A stretch of DNA of 64,000 nucleotides from Desmodus rotundus (Eukaryota > Chordata > Mammalia > Chiroptera > Phyllostomidae), in contig NC_071392.1 of the NCBI RefSeq assembly GCF_022682495.2, positions 88,242,797-88,306,796 of the forward strand, given 5' to 3'. Below the pieces are notes generated by a model, which was not told where the DNA came from, did no database searches, and saw only the letters and a program-made list of their open reading frames with translations. Made by a program: the position numbers and the translations under genes. Below, one piece after another: positions 23,484-33,947 of this stretch; position 1 is the stretch's first letter; each line of letters opens with the position of its first letter.

Positions 23484-24392
23484 CTTTTCCTTTTTACTGC
23501 ATAAATAGATAACCGATAACTTATGAGATATATTATTACCATATCAGAAAACAGCATAACTGCCTAAAGATGGATTCATATTCTAGGAAATTTTTCTCTC
23601 AGGATTGAATGTTGAGCAGAAGACTGAAAACTCTAGTCACTGTGATTTTATTTGAAGCAATATTCCAACAGATGTTACTTCTTCATTTGCTACTATATTT
23701 TAAATACTTTCTTTTTTTTTCAATATGCATTAAAACAGTCTTTTCTTCTTGTCTCTAATAAGAGCAACATCTGTTTCTTCTAGTTCAATCAAAGCAGCCA
23801 CCTCAGGAGTCTCACTTAAAAAATAATGCCATCAGAAAGACAGCCTAGATGGAGCGCGCTTCATTAACATTTTACATTTGCATACGAAGCACGCTTTCCC
23901 AACAACTATAAGTTAGGGAGATGTTAGAGAAAATATTATAAAACAGCTTAGTTATCTAATGAAAAAAATTAAGACCAGAAGCTGGAATATGGCTTCAAAG
24001 ATAGTGATTTTAGTTAAAAATTGTTTGTAAAAATACAGGTCTCCTTTTGTATAATTGAAAAGTTTTCATCATTAGGATGTAGGGAAGAATTGTAGCTGTC
24101 TATTATAAAGTAACACCAAATGATCTTTCAGTTTAAAATTAAGTCAAAACTGTTGCAATAGTGTATGCTTTTTAAAAGGCAAATGCTTTGGAAAATATAT
24201 ACGCTGGTTTATTTCAGTCTCCTCACGTTAGTCACCATGAGAAAAAAGCATTGCTTGAAATGGGGTTTAATTTTTGAAACTATTACACAGACATTCAAAC
24301 CCACATCTATTAAATAATCTAGTTTTAAGCAACACATTTCGCTCAAAATTGCTTTAAAAATTGTTGACCCTGATATTTTTGAAATTTCACAA
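23484..24392. other. Unique AT-rich intronic sequence
   Basis: No element recognised. Confidence 0.45.
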
Positions 24393-24525
24393 TTTATTTT
24401 TTTCTTTTTTAATTGAATGTATTGGGGCGACATTGGTTAATAACATTATACAGGTGTCAGGTGTACAATTCTATAATTCATCACCTGCACACTGTATTGA
24501 TGTTCATCAATACTGTCACATAAGG
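24393..24525 (-). mobile_element. Bat L1 3' terminus, antisense fragment
   Basis: TTTTTTAATTGAATGTATTGGGGCGACATTGGTTAATAACATTATACAGGTGTCAGGTGTACAATTCTATAA is the antisense of the L1 3' end also seen in this window at 42440-42510 and 63710-63780 (sense ATAGAATTGTACACCTGA ... ATTAACCAATGTC). Only the last ~130 bp are present. Confidence 0.8.
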
Positions 24526-24734
24526 TAAGATTGACAAGAAATGTAATATTTTGAGCTACCTCCCCAAATATTCAAATTCCTCACCACTGCGATTACACTG
24601 TGGAATGAGTACTAGGGAGGAGGTTATTTGTTCATAAAGAAAACCAGTTTTAATCACTTCACAACAGCTGATGCTTGTAGAATCCAAGCACAACAACTCC
24701 AGTTGATGTGTAGAGAGCCAGGCTCCCTCACAGA

Positions 24735-24990
24735 GTAATAAACAATAGCTAACATTCATTGAGTGCTAATTGTGTGCCAGGCCCTGTTTGAATGGTAAGG
24801 CATACCACAGTCCTCACGAGAACCCTATGGAGCAGACACTTCTGTCACTCCCACTCCACGGAGAAGGGAATGGAGGCTTAAAGAGGTTAACTGGCGGAAG
24901 GCCCAGCCATTAAGTGAGCAGAAATGAGATTTGTCCCCAGATGTCTGACCTCAGAGTCCATGCCCTTGACCATCGCTCTATTCCGTTCCT
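24735..24990 (-). repeat. MIR SINE relic, antisense
   Basis: Antisense MIR order: AATAGCTAACATTCATTGAG, TGTGTGCCAGGCCCTGTTTG, CCTCACGAGAACCCTATGGA, CTTAAAGAGGTTAACTGGCG, CTCAGAGTCCATGCCCTTGA. Nearly full length for this ancient tRNA-derived SINE. Confidence 0.85.
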
Positions 24991-25689
24991 CGGAGGGTGA
25001 CTGTGTAGGTCAGACACCCCTGTTCTAACCCCGCTCAGTCTCTTAGACGGGCATGTTTCACATGTGCCTGACGAGACTATCACCCCAAAGATACGGCAGC
25101 CCCTCCCATTTTCCCAGCAAGGAAATTAAGAGGACCTTTTGACTAACTTGCATATTTAAACTTTTAGTGCTGTAGGTGAAAATGTCTATAATATTTACCT
25201 AATTACTATGTGCCTTTAAAATTATATACATAAATACTTTAGAAAGTTTATGTTCCACTCTCACCTTTGGGAAATGATTTTGTTCTGATTGTTTTACATG
25301 CGGCTTTAACATCAATGTCCCCGTCGTAACCTTGTAACACATCCGGCACATTTTTTCAGAGCAAATCATCTTCACCTCTGAGCTGTTTGAATACAGGAGT
25401 TCTTTCCCATGTGTCCTGCTGACCCTGGGCATGTTTTTCTAAGCCTCGAGTGCCTGTTAACGTAACACAGGACACTTTTTTCCAGCGGTCAAATGTGGCT
25501 ATTCCTAATGGCCACAGGGTTAAGACTTGTTACACAACTGCCTTGTTGAGAAGGCTGTGTATAACAGATACACCAATGTTTGTAACTGTGAGGTTCGTAA
25601 CCCCCAGAGAAAAAGTCCTCAACTTAAGTCTCGGTTTCCTGTTCTGTAAAATGCGACGAACCAAAGAGCCTTTATTTTTTGATCTAGTA

Positions 25690-25890
25690 ATACAGATATA
25701 CTGCTTCCTAATTGCCAGGCTCCATTCCAATGCTGTTACAAACCCTATTCATCTATTCTTCTAAAGACACCTGTAACGTGGGTACTGTGGCTTGAATTTT
25801 AGAGAAGAGAAGCCTGACGCACAGAGAGGTGAAGTAAGTCGCCCAGGTTAGCAAGGGCAGGAGCAAACAGCACCCTGGCTCCTGGGGCGG
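25690..25890 (-). repeat. MIR SINE relic, antisense
   Basis: AATTGCCAGGCTCCATTCCA, TACAAACCCTATTCATCTAT, CACAGAGAGGTGAAGTAAGT and CGCCCAGGTTAGCAAGG match antisense MIR order (GCCAGGCACTGTTC ... AGAGAGGTTAAGTAACTTGCCCA). Confidence 0.7.
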
Positions 25891-27317
25891 CCCTCTGATG
25901 TACAGCATCGTTTTCTGGTCTTTTGGGGACCTCGCTGCTCACTGTTGAGAAGAGGCAGGGCAGTGATGCACGCAGTGTGTGCAGACAATGCTGTGTCCGT
26001 GTGAGGTGTGCAGGAAGTTTGAGACATATGAGACATGGGTCTCTTTTTTAAGTTCGAGAATATGCATTCTTTTAAAAAAAAAAAATCAGGCCAGTCCTGA
26101 TCCACTGTCCAGTCATCGAGAACCTTCCATGTCACGGGTGCGGGTCCCTGGTGGGTGTCTGCCTTCCCGGGGACATGCATTGGCCATAGAAAAGTGAGCA
26201 GAGGAATAACACCTCTTTAACAGCTAATGGGAAGTGCTGCTTTAGTACTGCCTAGTGATGTGTTCTTTGTGATTTACGGTCTTCGTTATCCCTAATAAAA
26301 CTTAGGGTAATACTACATGTTTCCTGAATCAATGCGTCGGTATTTATTGTAAGTTTATGTCTTACATCAATGATCTGATCAGCTGTGGTAATCTGAGTGC
26401 ATTCCATGGGGTATTGAGTTCCACAAACTCTTAGATAAAATTAATGTTTCGTTTCATATGAAATAAAAATTACTAAATAATATTGTTAATTTTAAAAATG
26501 CTTTAAAGAGGTGATTTCTTATAGCTTCTCTGAAGCAAAAGTAATTCCGTGTCTTCCTAATGGCAGATGATCCAGGAAGTGATAGAGGGAAAGCGCACTA
26601 GACAGTCCGTCTGCAGGGGAGGTCATATACTTTTACTGTAGTCGGCGCTGCCTACACAGTTGTTCTGGCCTCCCTCTCACGGGGAGAGTGGACGCAGGGG
26701 TGCAATATGCTGAAACTTTGGCACCCTCTTTTTTCTCACTGTACATGTCGACAGCGAGTTCTGAACAACGGGGAAACTGCTGTTTGAGTGTCAAAAGGTC
26801 CAGCCGAGGGTCTTAGTTCTACACACTAACAACGGGACAGCATGTGCAAGAGCGCCGATCCACTCATAAAGTGAAAAGAGTGGACAGAGTTCCCTTTTCT
26901 CAGAGTCCCACAGTACAGGGAGATGATTTTAATAAACACTCCTGAGCCCATGCTAATATGCCTTGGGGGAAATGCTGGAATTTGCTTCTCAACCCTGTAG
27001 TATAAAATTCCCATTTGAATCAGAATTTGAAGAAAACAAATCAGTGTAAGAAAATAATGGAAGACCTGCGGCATGTGGGGTGTTCCAGTACAACAGCGCA
27101 AATGCCGGGACTTGGTGGCACCTTGGTGCACTTACGACCCTGGCACGGCATGAGTCAAGGACACCCCCGGGGACTGAGCTCCTGCCCAGCGGTGGTAGCA
27201 GGTGGAAATGCACGTGTGCCCGTGTGCTCGTGGTGTAAGGGAACTCTGACCATGGGAGCCAGAGGCGATATCACAGGTTTTGTTATTGTTTGTTTTGCTT
27301 ACATTTGTTCTTTGTAA
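25891..27317. other. Unique intronic sequence
   Basis: Several short overlapping frames on both strands, none with family resemblance. No transposon ends seen. Confidence 0.45.
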
Positions 27318-27505
27318 GAATTCAGCCTCTGGAACCAGATACAGCTGAGTTCCAGTTCTAAGTTCTGCTGTTTATTAGCCACAGAGGCTCCCATTTTATT
27401 CGATTGTTTTCTCACCTACTAATTAGGGAAAAAATTACATGTATACTTATTTTCTGTGTATTATAAGTGAGTCAGATGCAGGTGAAGTCCTCAGCAGAGT
27501 GACCG
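27318..27505 (+). repeat. MIR SINE relic, sense
   Basis: TTCAGCCTCTGGAACCAGAT, GTTCCAGTTCTAAGTTCTGC, TTATTAGCCACAGAGGCTCC and TTTTCTCACCTACTAATTAG follow MIR sense order (TCTGGAGCCAGACTGCC ... GTTCGAATCC ... TTTCCTCATCTGTAAAATGGG). Confidence 0.65.
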
Positions 27506-28725
27506 TGACATAGAGCTTAGACCAGTCTGTCTGGATATACTCACATATTCAGAGATCGTGAAATCAGATTCTTCTCCAGAGAGAGCCCTCAGGGTATCAT
27601 GTTTTATACCATACAGATGAAGAATAATTCAAAGAAGCAGCATGTTTTCTTTTGAGCAATGAGATCATTCTTGCCCCCCTGAAGAATGAACTTCATTTTA
27701 TATCTATTTGGGGGCCATTCCTATCATGGACTGCTCAGGTTTGCCTCTTGATGATTAATAATAAACGTTCAAAATGATCATTGGAACTAAAATGAATGGA
27801 AATCACAGTTCAAGCTCAGATGCAGCAGTGGTCACCATCAAAAAGGCTGCTTATCTGAGGTCCAATGTCTCTAGTAATTAAGTTCCTTAAAATAAAGTAA
27901 CCTTTTTATTTTAATCTGATCGGAAGAATAGACATTTGTCCATGAACAATTAAGCTGGTGATCTTTATGCATGAATTACTTTTGTGAAGAAAAGATTTTC
28001 CCCAGGGATTTTTAGAAAGGCTTTCTGGTCTACCACTTAGAACAAAACACTGTCAGCTGAAGATACCTTACCAGGGACTTGCTCTGGATGTGTGATTATT
28101 ACGATTAAATTTGGGGAATGAACATTTGTAACATTAATGTCCCTGGAATCCTTGCCCCCAAATGAATTTCAAAGCAGGGTTCCTCACATTGTGGAGGCAA
28201 AAACAAAAAACCAAAAATCAAAACCATGCACTTTTATGGTTAATCAACACTAATCCCAGTTTCCGCCTTTAAAGGAAAACGCTACGGGAAAGATGCGGTC
28301 TTCTGTGCGTCAGTTTCGAGGGAGAACCCAAAGCAAACCTGCATGAAAAGGAAGTATTTCAGGAAACACAACTGCTTGTCAGACAGCTGACTGGTTTTAG
28401 TTTCAGAATAAGGTTTACATTTGTGTAGTAATTTCAGTACCAAAATGTATATTTTCTATGTATTTATGTGTACTATATATTTCATAGTTTGGGAATCATT
28501 TACTATTAATTACTTTAGGGCAGGGATTTTCTGTTTTGCTCCATTGAAATAAAATGTACTCAAATGTGAAATGCTAAATCAAAATTTGAAAATCCTGAAG
28601 TGAATATCTGAAAGGTGGTTATTTGTAATGACATTTACCAGTATAATATCAGTAAACACTACCTGTGTGTGACTATCTCCTAAGCTCCAACAGGCCTTCA
28701 CTTCTTCTTAAAGTAGTATTTCTGT
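27506..28725. other. Unique intronic sequence
   Basis: AT-rich; no repeat or gene recognised. Confidence 0.45.
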
Positions 28726-29045
28726 TTAATGGTCTAAAACAGCCACTGGCTTATGGTCTTTCTGTAAAGGACCCACAGTAAGTATTAATGGTTTAAGAGT
28801 TGCCGGTGAAACAGTTTCTGAAGCCACTATTTCCTCTGCTCTGCCTCTGACAATGTGTCAACACATGAGCTGGCCTGTGTCCCAATAAAACTTCACGTGG
28901 ACACTAAAATCTGAAGGTTATGTACTTTTTGCATGTAATTTAGCATTCCTCTTTTTATTTATTTTTAATTATGTAGAAATGTGAGAACTACTTTCAGTTC
29001 CCAGGCTGTGCAAAAGCAGCCAGCCCCAGGTGGCGTTCAGCCTCT
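28726..29045 (+). repeat. hAT-Charlie-type relic
   Basis: CTTTCTGTAAAGGACCCACAGTAAGTATTAATGG, then ACACATGAGCTGGCCTGTGTCCCAATAAAACTTCACGTGGACAC and AATGTGAGAACTACTTTCAGTTCCCAGGCTGTGCAAAA, correspond to the old mammalian hAT repeat reading TTTTCTGTAAAGGGCCAGA ... TGTTCCAATAAAACTTTATTTAC ... GCGGGCCGTACAAAA. Both ends are eroded. Confidence 0.6.
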
Positions 29046-30099
29046 AAGCTTCTGTTTGCAGACCTGGGAGCAGAGGCTGGGAGCCGGCACCAGCATCGCG
29101 CTGATTCACTCTCCCTCCACTTCTGAGACCTTCACTTGCTAGGCTTCTTTCTTTTGTGAAGCTGAAGTGTATCTTTAAGTAACTTCTACCTGTGGATTCT
29201 AGAGTGTTCTCTCTGGAGCCAGCTAGAACAAAGTCTCTTCTTCCTTTGCCATAGCCTAAAACTGTGGAAGGTCGGAGGAAGCCACTCGGACCCTCATTGG
29301 CTTCTCTGTCTCTTAGTGTTTTTTCACCTCTTCCTGGATATTTATGTTCAGTGACTATTCTCTCTCTATGTGTGCCTTAATTTTCTAATTATTCCTCATA
29401 AAATGAACACACATGAAACAGAAACTTTATTGTCTGTGTAATGGAGCGCTTGGGAGAATTTCTGCTTCCCAAGATCTTTGTAGGAGGCATCAGTGAAATG
29501 CGGTGGTTAGGGGTAGGAGTTGTTGATTTATATCTTTATTTTTTAAATATAATCTACTTCATTATAAAGATAATGTGTTGGTAAATGATCGTATCATCCT
29601 GGTATCGTGTCCCATGCTTCGTCATACTGGTCAGCACAAGCAACTGTACGTACTGACTCATGTATTGTTTAATACTTAACTTCTATAAACTACACTTTCC
29701 TTATGTGTTTATTGAAAAAAGTTGACAATATGTAAAAGTTTGTAAAAAAGAGAGTGACATTAGATAGAGGTCATAAATCCATTTTCTTAGAGTCTCATAA
29801 AGCTAACCAAAAAAAAGTTATTAAATTAAAATGGTTCATCATTATCTTCCAAACAACTTCATTTACTTCATTCATTCTCCCAAGTACCCAATGGCACATC
29901 AATCTTATTGTCCAGATGTCCTAAGAAATAATTATGTCTTATCTGCTTCAATGGAGACTAAAGCCATTTATGATGTTAAAGAAAGATGAGAGATCAATAG
30001 TCAATAGCACGGAATTTTCCTCAATGAAAATATATTCATTTTTACTTATAAAGTTCTGACTTTGTCAATATTAAACATGGTCTTAAACTGAACCATCTT
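29046..30099. other. Unique intronic sequence immediately upstream of the exon
   Basis: The last kilobase before the exon contains no recognisable transposon. It becomes more AT-rich towards the acceptor. Confidence 0.5.
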
Positions 30100-30135
30100 G
30101 AGGAAGTAAATTCCCTTTTATTTTGCACTTAACAG
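30100..30135 (+). promoter_or_regulatory. 3' splice acceptor of the CNTNAP2 exon
   Basis: The sequence runs from a purine patch into a pyrimidine-rich tract (TTCCCTTTTATTTTGCACTT) and then AACAG, with AG at 30134-30135. The ttaaac and cttgag stretches just upstream offer possible branch-point A residues, but no single one can be chosen by eye. Confidence 0.85.
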
Positions 30136-30285
30136 GCTCCGGCTTGAATGACGGACAGTGGCATGAGGTTCGTTTCCTGGCGAAGGAAAATTTTGCTATT
30201 CTCACCATCGATGGCGATGAGGCGTCGGCAGTTCGAACTAACAGTCCTCTCCAAGTTAAAACTGGCGAGAAGTACTTCTTCGGAG
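30136..30285 (+). CDS. CNTNAP2: CNTNAP2 internal exon (part of laminin G domain 2)
   Basis: Caspr2 is a single-pass neurexin-family adhesion protein that clusters Kv1 channels at juxtaparanodes with contactin-2 and acts in synapse and circuit development. This exon encodes 49 full codons plus split glycine codons at both ends. It begins at G/C-TCC-GGC after a pyrimidine tract and AACAG, and ends GGA-G before the donor GTAAG at 30286. Key stretches are [20 protein letters not shown], then [18 protein letters not shown], then [10 protein letters not shown], the strand pattern of a laminin G beta sandwich. I recognise this as Caspr2 and not CNTNAP1, whose corresponding stretch differs. At 150 nt with phase 1/1 it could be skipped without a frameshift. 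If codon AAT at 30147-30149 is Asn454 of human CNTNAP2 (my recollection of published variant numbering), this is human exon 9. There are no in-frame stops. The first and last codons need the neighbouring exons, which lie outside the window. Confidence 0.93.
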
Positions 30286-30291
30286 GTAAGA
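30284..30291 (+). promoter_or_regulatory. 5' splice donor of the CNTNAP2 exon
   Basis: AG/GTAAGA is a strong match to the U1 consensus MAG/GTRAGT. The split glycine codon (GGA-G/...) continues into the next exon, as expected for the YFFGGF stretch of the protein. Confidence 0.9.
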
Positions 30292-30564
30292 CCACCGTTT
30301 TTTATCGGTTAACTAATACGTCGCTAACCACAAAGTTTCAATCAAGTTTGATCATGAAGTATTTATATTTGATTTCACGGACGCAGTAGATCTCAGGAAG
30401 AAAACAGTCACAATCCATTGAGCCCAAAGAGCGCAGCAAATCTGTTTCTACGTGCTAAAGGTATCACAATGATGTCACTGTATTCTCCTGGTCCAGTTCA
30501 AATATCTGAGGTGTAAAGCATGAGGTTCTGAATCTTCTCATTCTCATAACAGTCCTTGGATTGC

Positions 30565-31443
30565 ATTGGGTTGGCCAAAGAGCATTAAGCTAAGTGAAAT
30601 ATGCCAGGCAGTGAAAGACAAATACCTTATGATCTCACCTATAAGTGGAACCTAATGAACAAAACAAAAAAGTAAGCAAAATATAACCACAGACATTGAA
30701 ATAAAGAACAAACTGACAGTAACCAGAGAGGCAGGGGAAGGAGAAAAACAGGGGAAAGAAGGGGAAAGGCTGTCAAGGAACATGTGTAAAGGACCCGTGG
30801 ACAAAGCAAAAGTGGGGTAGGATTGAGGGTGGGAGGTGGGAGTGTGTGGGGCAAAGGATAGTGGGGTGATGGGGGGGGGGAATGGAGGCAACTGTGAACG
30901 ACAATAAAAAAAAATCTGTTCAGTTTTTCCCGTAAAATAAAAGGACACATTTTTCATTTTCACCAATAACTTCATTGATTTGGATATTTTGAGTATGTTG
31001 GCTATCTCCCACTATTGGCTTCTAGTGGGTAGAGGCCAGAGGTGCTGCTAAACATCTTCCAATGCATAAGACAGCCCCACAGCAAACAATCATTTGGCCA
31101 AAATGTCAATAGTACCAAGAAACTTTGCAAACCACTTTTGACACGTTCAATCAGTCACAGCACCTTCTCCATACACTGTACAAATCTTTTTTTTGTTTTT
31201 TTCTTTTCTGGAAATAATAAAGTATAATATGCCAAAAATGTTGCATATTTTCTTCCATCTTCTATATTAAAACAGCTACATAAAAATCCACCAATTTTGA
31301 TAGGTTTTTTTAAAAAGCACACCGATATGACAGCTGCCACAATACCATCTAACAAAATTGTTTCAATTGAAATTAAAGACAACTAAGCACTACTAGAGCC
31401 ATCGTATGAAAAAAACTAAATGAACTTTTTGGCCAGCCCAATA
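30565..31443 (-). mobile_element. Mariner-type DNA transposon relic, split by an L1
   Basis: The left end ATTGGGTTGGCCAAA (30565-30579) and the right end TTTTTGGCCAGCCCAAT (up to 31442) are inverted copies of the mariner terminus (T)ATTGGGTTGGCCAAAAAGTT. An L1 3' end at 30580-30914 interrupts the left inverted repeat, and the mariner resumes with CTGTTCAGTTTTTCCCGTAA. Without the L1 the element is about 540 bp, too short for a full transposase (autonomous copies are about 1.3 kb). A TA target duplication is expected: the right side fits (CAATA) and the left has CA. Strand is nominal. Confidence 0.8.
30580..30914 (+). mobile_element. L1 3' end inserted into the mariner
   Basis: GAGCATTAAGCTAAGTGAAA, TGCCAGGCAGTGAAAGACAA, ATGATCTCACCTATAAGTGG, then the purine-rich 3'UTR and AATAAAAAAAAA. 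Same L1 subfamily as the sense part of 3060-3470. Severely 5'-truncated. Confidence 0.9.
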
Positions 31444-31448
31444 CATTT

Positions 31449-32010
31449 GTCACCTATTGCTGTGTAACCAATTACCCCAAAATGTAGCGGCTTCCAACAG
31501 CAAGCATGATCTCCCAGTTGCTGGAGATCAGGAGCTCAGGAATGGCTTGGCTGGAAGTCATCCCCACGCTGCTGCGTGTGGCTGTATCATGTGAAACCTT
31601 GAAGGGTCAGAGGTTCTGCTTCCAAGAAGGTGCACTCGCTTGGTTGACAGTAGCAGCTGGTCATTGACTGGGGAGTCTTCATTCTCCTTCATGTGGCTCT
31701 GATCCCTCAGGATCTGTCTTCATCATGTGGCCTCTCCTATAGGTGATTGGACTGAATGGGGGTGCTGAGAGGGGAGGAAGAAGAGAGATGCGAAGGGATG
31801 GGGGAAGGAAAGGCATAAGCAAGAGAGAGTTTCCAAGAGGTAAACCCAAGTTTTCCTATAGTTCCCTGTTGTGAATGCTTTCCGCCCATGTACTTATACA
31901 GAGCTTATTGGAAGTGAGTCACGGAGCCCAGCCTGCACTCCAGGAGGGGGATGGCACAAGGGGACCGGTTGTTGGGCCCATCTTGGAGACTGCCTATGTA
32001 TATCTTGGTT
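31449..32010 (+). repeat. Ancient mammalian interspersed repeat, family not named
   Basis: CACCTATTGCTGTGTAACCA, ATTACCCCAAAATGTAGCGG, GGAATGGCTTGGCTGGAAGT, GTGCACTCGCTTGG, CATGTGGCCTCTCCTATAGG, GAAGTGAGTCACGGAGCCCA and GCCTGCACTCCAGGAGGGGG appear in the order of a common placental-mammal repeat that I recognise by consensus (CTATTGCTGTGTAACAAATTACCCC ...) but cannot name with confidence. The adjacent mariner borders it at a TA. Confidence 0.6.
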
Positions 32011-32424
32011 ATTAAGTAATGAAAAGATGAACAAAAAGGAAGATTCTCTTAATGATAAATTTTACTGAATATAAAAGAGTATTGTAGTGTAAACCTAGCA
32101 TATTTTCTGTATTAAGAAATGCATCCTGACAGAAAATGATTTTTTTTTATCAGTGACATATGGAGACATCTTTAAAGTGCTAGGTTTGTTGTTTAGATCA
32201 CTATGTCTTCCATTAGGTTATTGCCTGTCTCATTTTAAATCCTGCAATGTGAAGTTGAAACAAATACGCTGCATTAGAAAAGGCTTTGGTTTAAACTTTT
32301 TATACACGTTTGCCTCTGGGAATATGGCTATTAATATTCACATATGTATTTGTTCATATTAAAAAGCTTACATATCACTATATTTATACATTTTTCTAAT
32401 TATTAGAATGCGCCTGCTTGGCAG

Positions 32425-32535
32425 CACTCAGCTTATATGGATGTCTTATTCCCTACTGTATCCCCAAAGGTCTGAGAGAAGTTCCTGGAATGTAGTAGAT
32501 GGTGAATAAATATTTATGAACGAACTAATAAATTC
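32425..32535 (+). repeat. L2 3'-end relic
   Basis: CCTACTGTATCCCCAAAGGT, GAATGTAGTAGATGGTGAAT and AAATATTTATGAACGAACTA match the L2 3' terminus (CTGTATCCCCAGCGCC...CATAGTAGGTGCTCAATAAATATTTGTTGAATGAATGAA). Confidence 0.65.
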
Positions 32536-33267
32536 TAAACAATAGGGAAGGCACGCATTTTGTTCCCTGTTCTCTAAAGGAAGACAAGGAAGCCCTAGGA
32601 GCTTTCCTGACCTGGCTGCTGAGTTTGTAGCCAGTACCTGACCTCAAGCCCTCTGACCCCCCTACCAAGGCGTTTCTCCCTCCTGATACGATGTTGAGAG
32701 ACAACTCAGAGACAGAAGTCCTGACCTACACCTCTGCTTCTGTATTTGTCCGCGGTATTTCTCAGAAGTTAAACCTACCTAAGTTTAAAAAGGCTCTTAA
32801 TAAATATTGGATGAGTGGATGGAAATCTGACAGGATGTCTTATTGATGTGAGAGCAAGCCCAGCCCAGTAGCCCAACAGGTTTTTCTTCAAAGACATATT
32901 TAATATGACGGGCTTTTGGCCAACAGTTTTTATTGTTGTCCTAGGCAGTGGGTCACAATGGGCAGTTAGAGAGCTATTGATAATTCCTACCCGTGCAAAT
33001 GACAGGGGAGTATCTTTGGCCATGGATGAGCTTGCCGAATGTCTAAGGTCCGTTTTGATCTATTTCCAGCTAGATGGGTAAGCAAACAGCTATAACCACA
33101 AATTTATGGCAAAGAGTTTATAGGAGATGAGGGCTTTATAGATTGCTATTTACTTTACAGATTTTCGTTTTCAAACCCAGCAGTCAAGAGCATATTTCCT
33201 CCCTCTTGGGCTGCTGATCTGCCATTGAGAAAAGCTGTCAGCAGACGGTCTCCATGCTTCCTTGGTT
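32536..33267. other. Unique intronic sequence with a possible second L2 end
   Basis: CTTAATAAATATTGGATGAGTGGATG at 32795-32820 resembles an L2 3' terminus. Nothing else recognised. Confidence 0.4.
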
Positions 33268-33947
33268 ATATGAGATCTGTGTAGAAAATATCCAGTCATG
33301 TACTATGAAAACTAGAGACATTTATTGAAGAAGATACAAGAAACATTGTACACAGGACAGTGATGCCTCAGTTCGCTTCAAAGTAGGCATCTCTTTGGGG
33401 ACCTCACACAGTTCTCTCAATCGCCTTCAGCTGCCCCGTCGTATTTTCCTAAATCTCATTGAGGGTCTGAAATCTCTTCCCTTTCAAAGGTGATTTTAGT
33501 TTTGGGAAAAGCCAGAAGTCTCAGGGCACCAAATCTTGGCTGTAGAGGAGCTAAGATATCTGAGTGATTTGATGTTTCACCAAAAATCTCTGCACAAGAC
33601 GTGATGCATGAGCAGGTATGTTGTTGTGATAAAGCTGCCAATCACCAGTTGCCCATAGCTGCAGCCTCTGAATCATCCAAATATTTCTGAGGAGGAATGT
33701 TCAAGGACACAAAATTTGATGCAGATTCATTGCTCTACTCACTCAGTTATTTTGAATGTGATGGCCACACAGTACATATGCTCGCTCAACTGCATCTCCT
33801 CCCCACCCCACTGACTAGTACAGCGAAGTCGTCATTGTTCACACATGCTCATTCCAGTCCACTCTCCTTGGCTGCCAGGTTACATCGATATTGTGCAAAC
33901 CTGCCCTCATTATATTAAAATGGCTGGACTTTTTCCGGACAGACCTT
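33268..33947 (-). mobile_element. Mariner transposon with both ends, internally deleted
   Basis: The right end GGCTGGACTTTTTCCGGACAGACCTTGTA and the left end TATGAGATCTGTGTAGAAAATATCCAGTCAT are inverted partners. The minus strand between about 33640 and 33330 encodes mariner transposase C-terminus: IPAHASRLVQRFLVKHQITQ, then GALRLLAFPKTKITFERE. The catalytic HHDN(x)PAH motif reads YHNN-IPAH, so the second catalytic aspartate is lost. Total length of about 680 bp, against ~1.3 kb for the family, shows a large internal deletion. It is inactive. Confidence 0.85.

Larger units (their letters stand above)
1..30135 (+). other. CNTNAP2 intron, 3' portion (intron 8 if human numbering holds)
   Basis: No other exon-like segment with splice sites and a recognisable protein was found upstream of the exon on either strand. 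The open frames here are short, lack family resemblance and overlap on both strands, apart from the L1 ORF2 remnant at 2302-3050. The content is AT-rich unique sequence interrupted by the repeats listed separately. Regulatory elements may be present but cannot be identified without cross-species alignment. Confidence 0.85.

Noticed and set aside
30123..30389. The full 88-codon frame around the CNTNAP2 exon
   Set aside because: Only 30136-30285 is exon. The residues before the AG and after the GTAAG are intron read-through.
31155..31382. 75-codon frame in the mariner at 30565-31443
   Set aside because: It lies in the non-autonomous interior; no catalytic motif is visible, so it is not called as a transposase gene.
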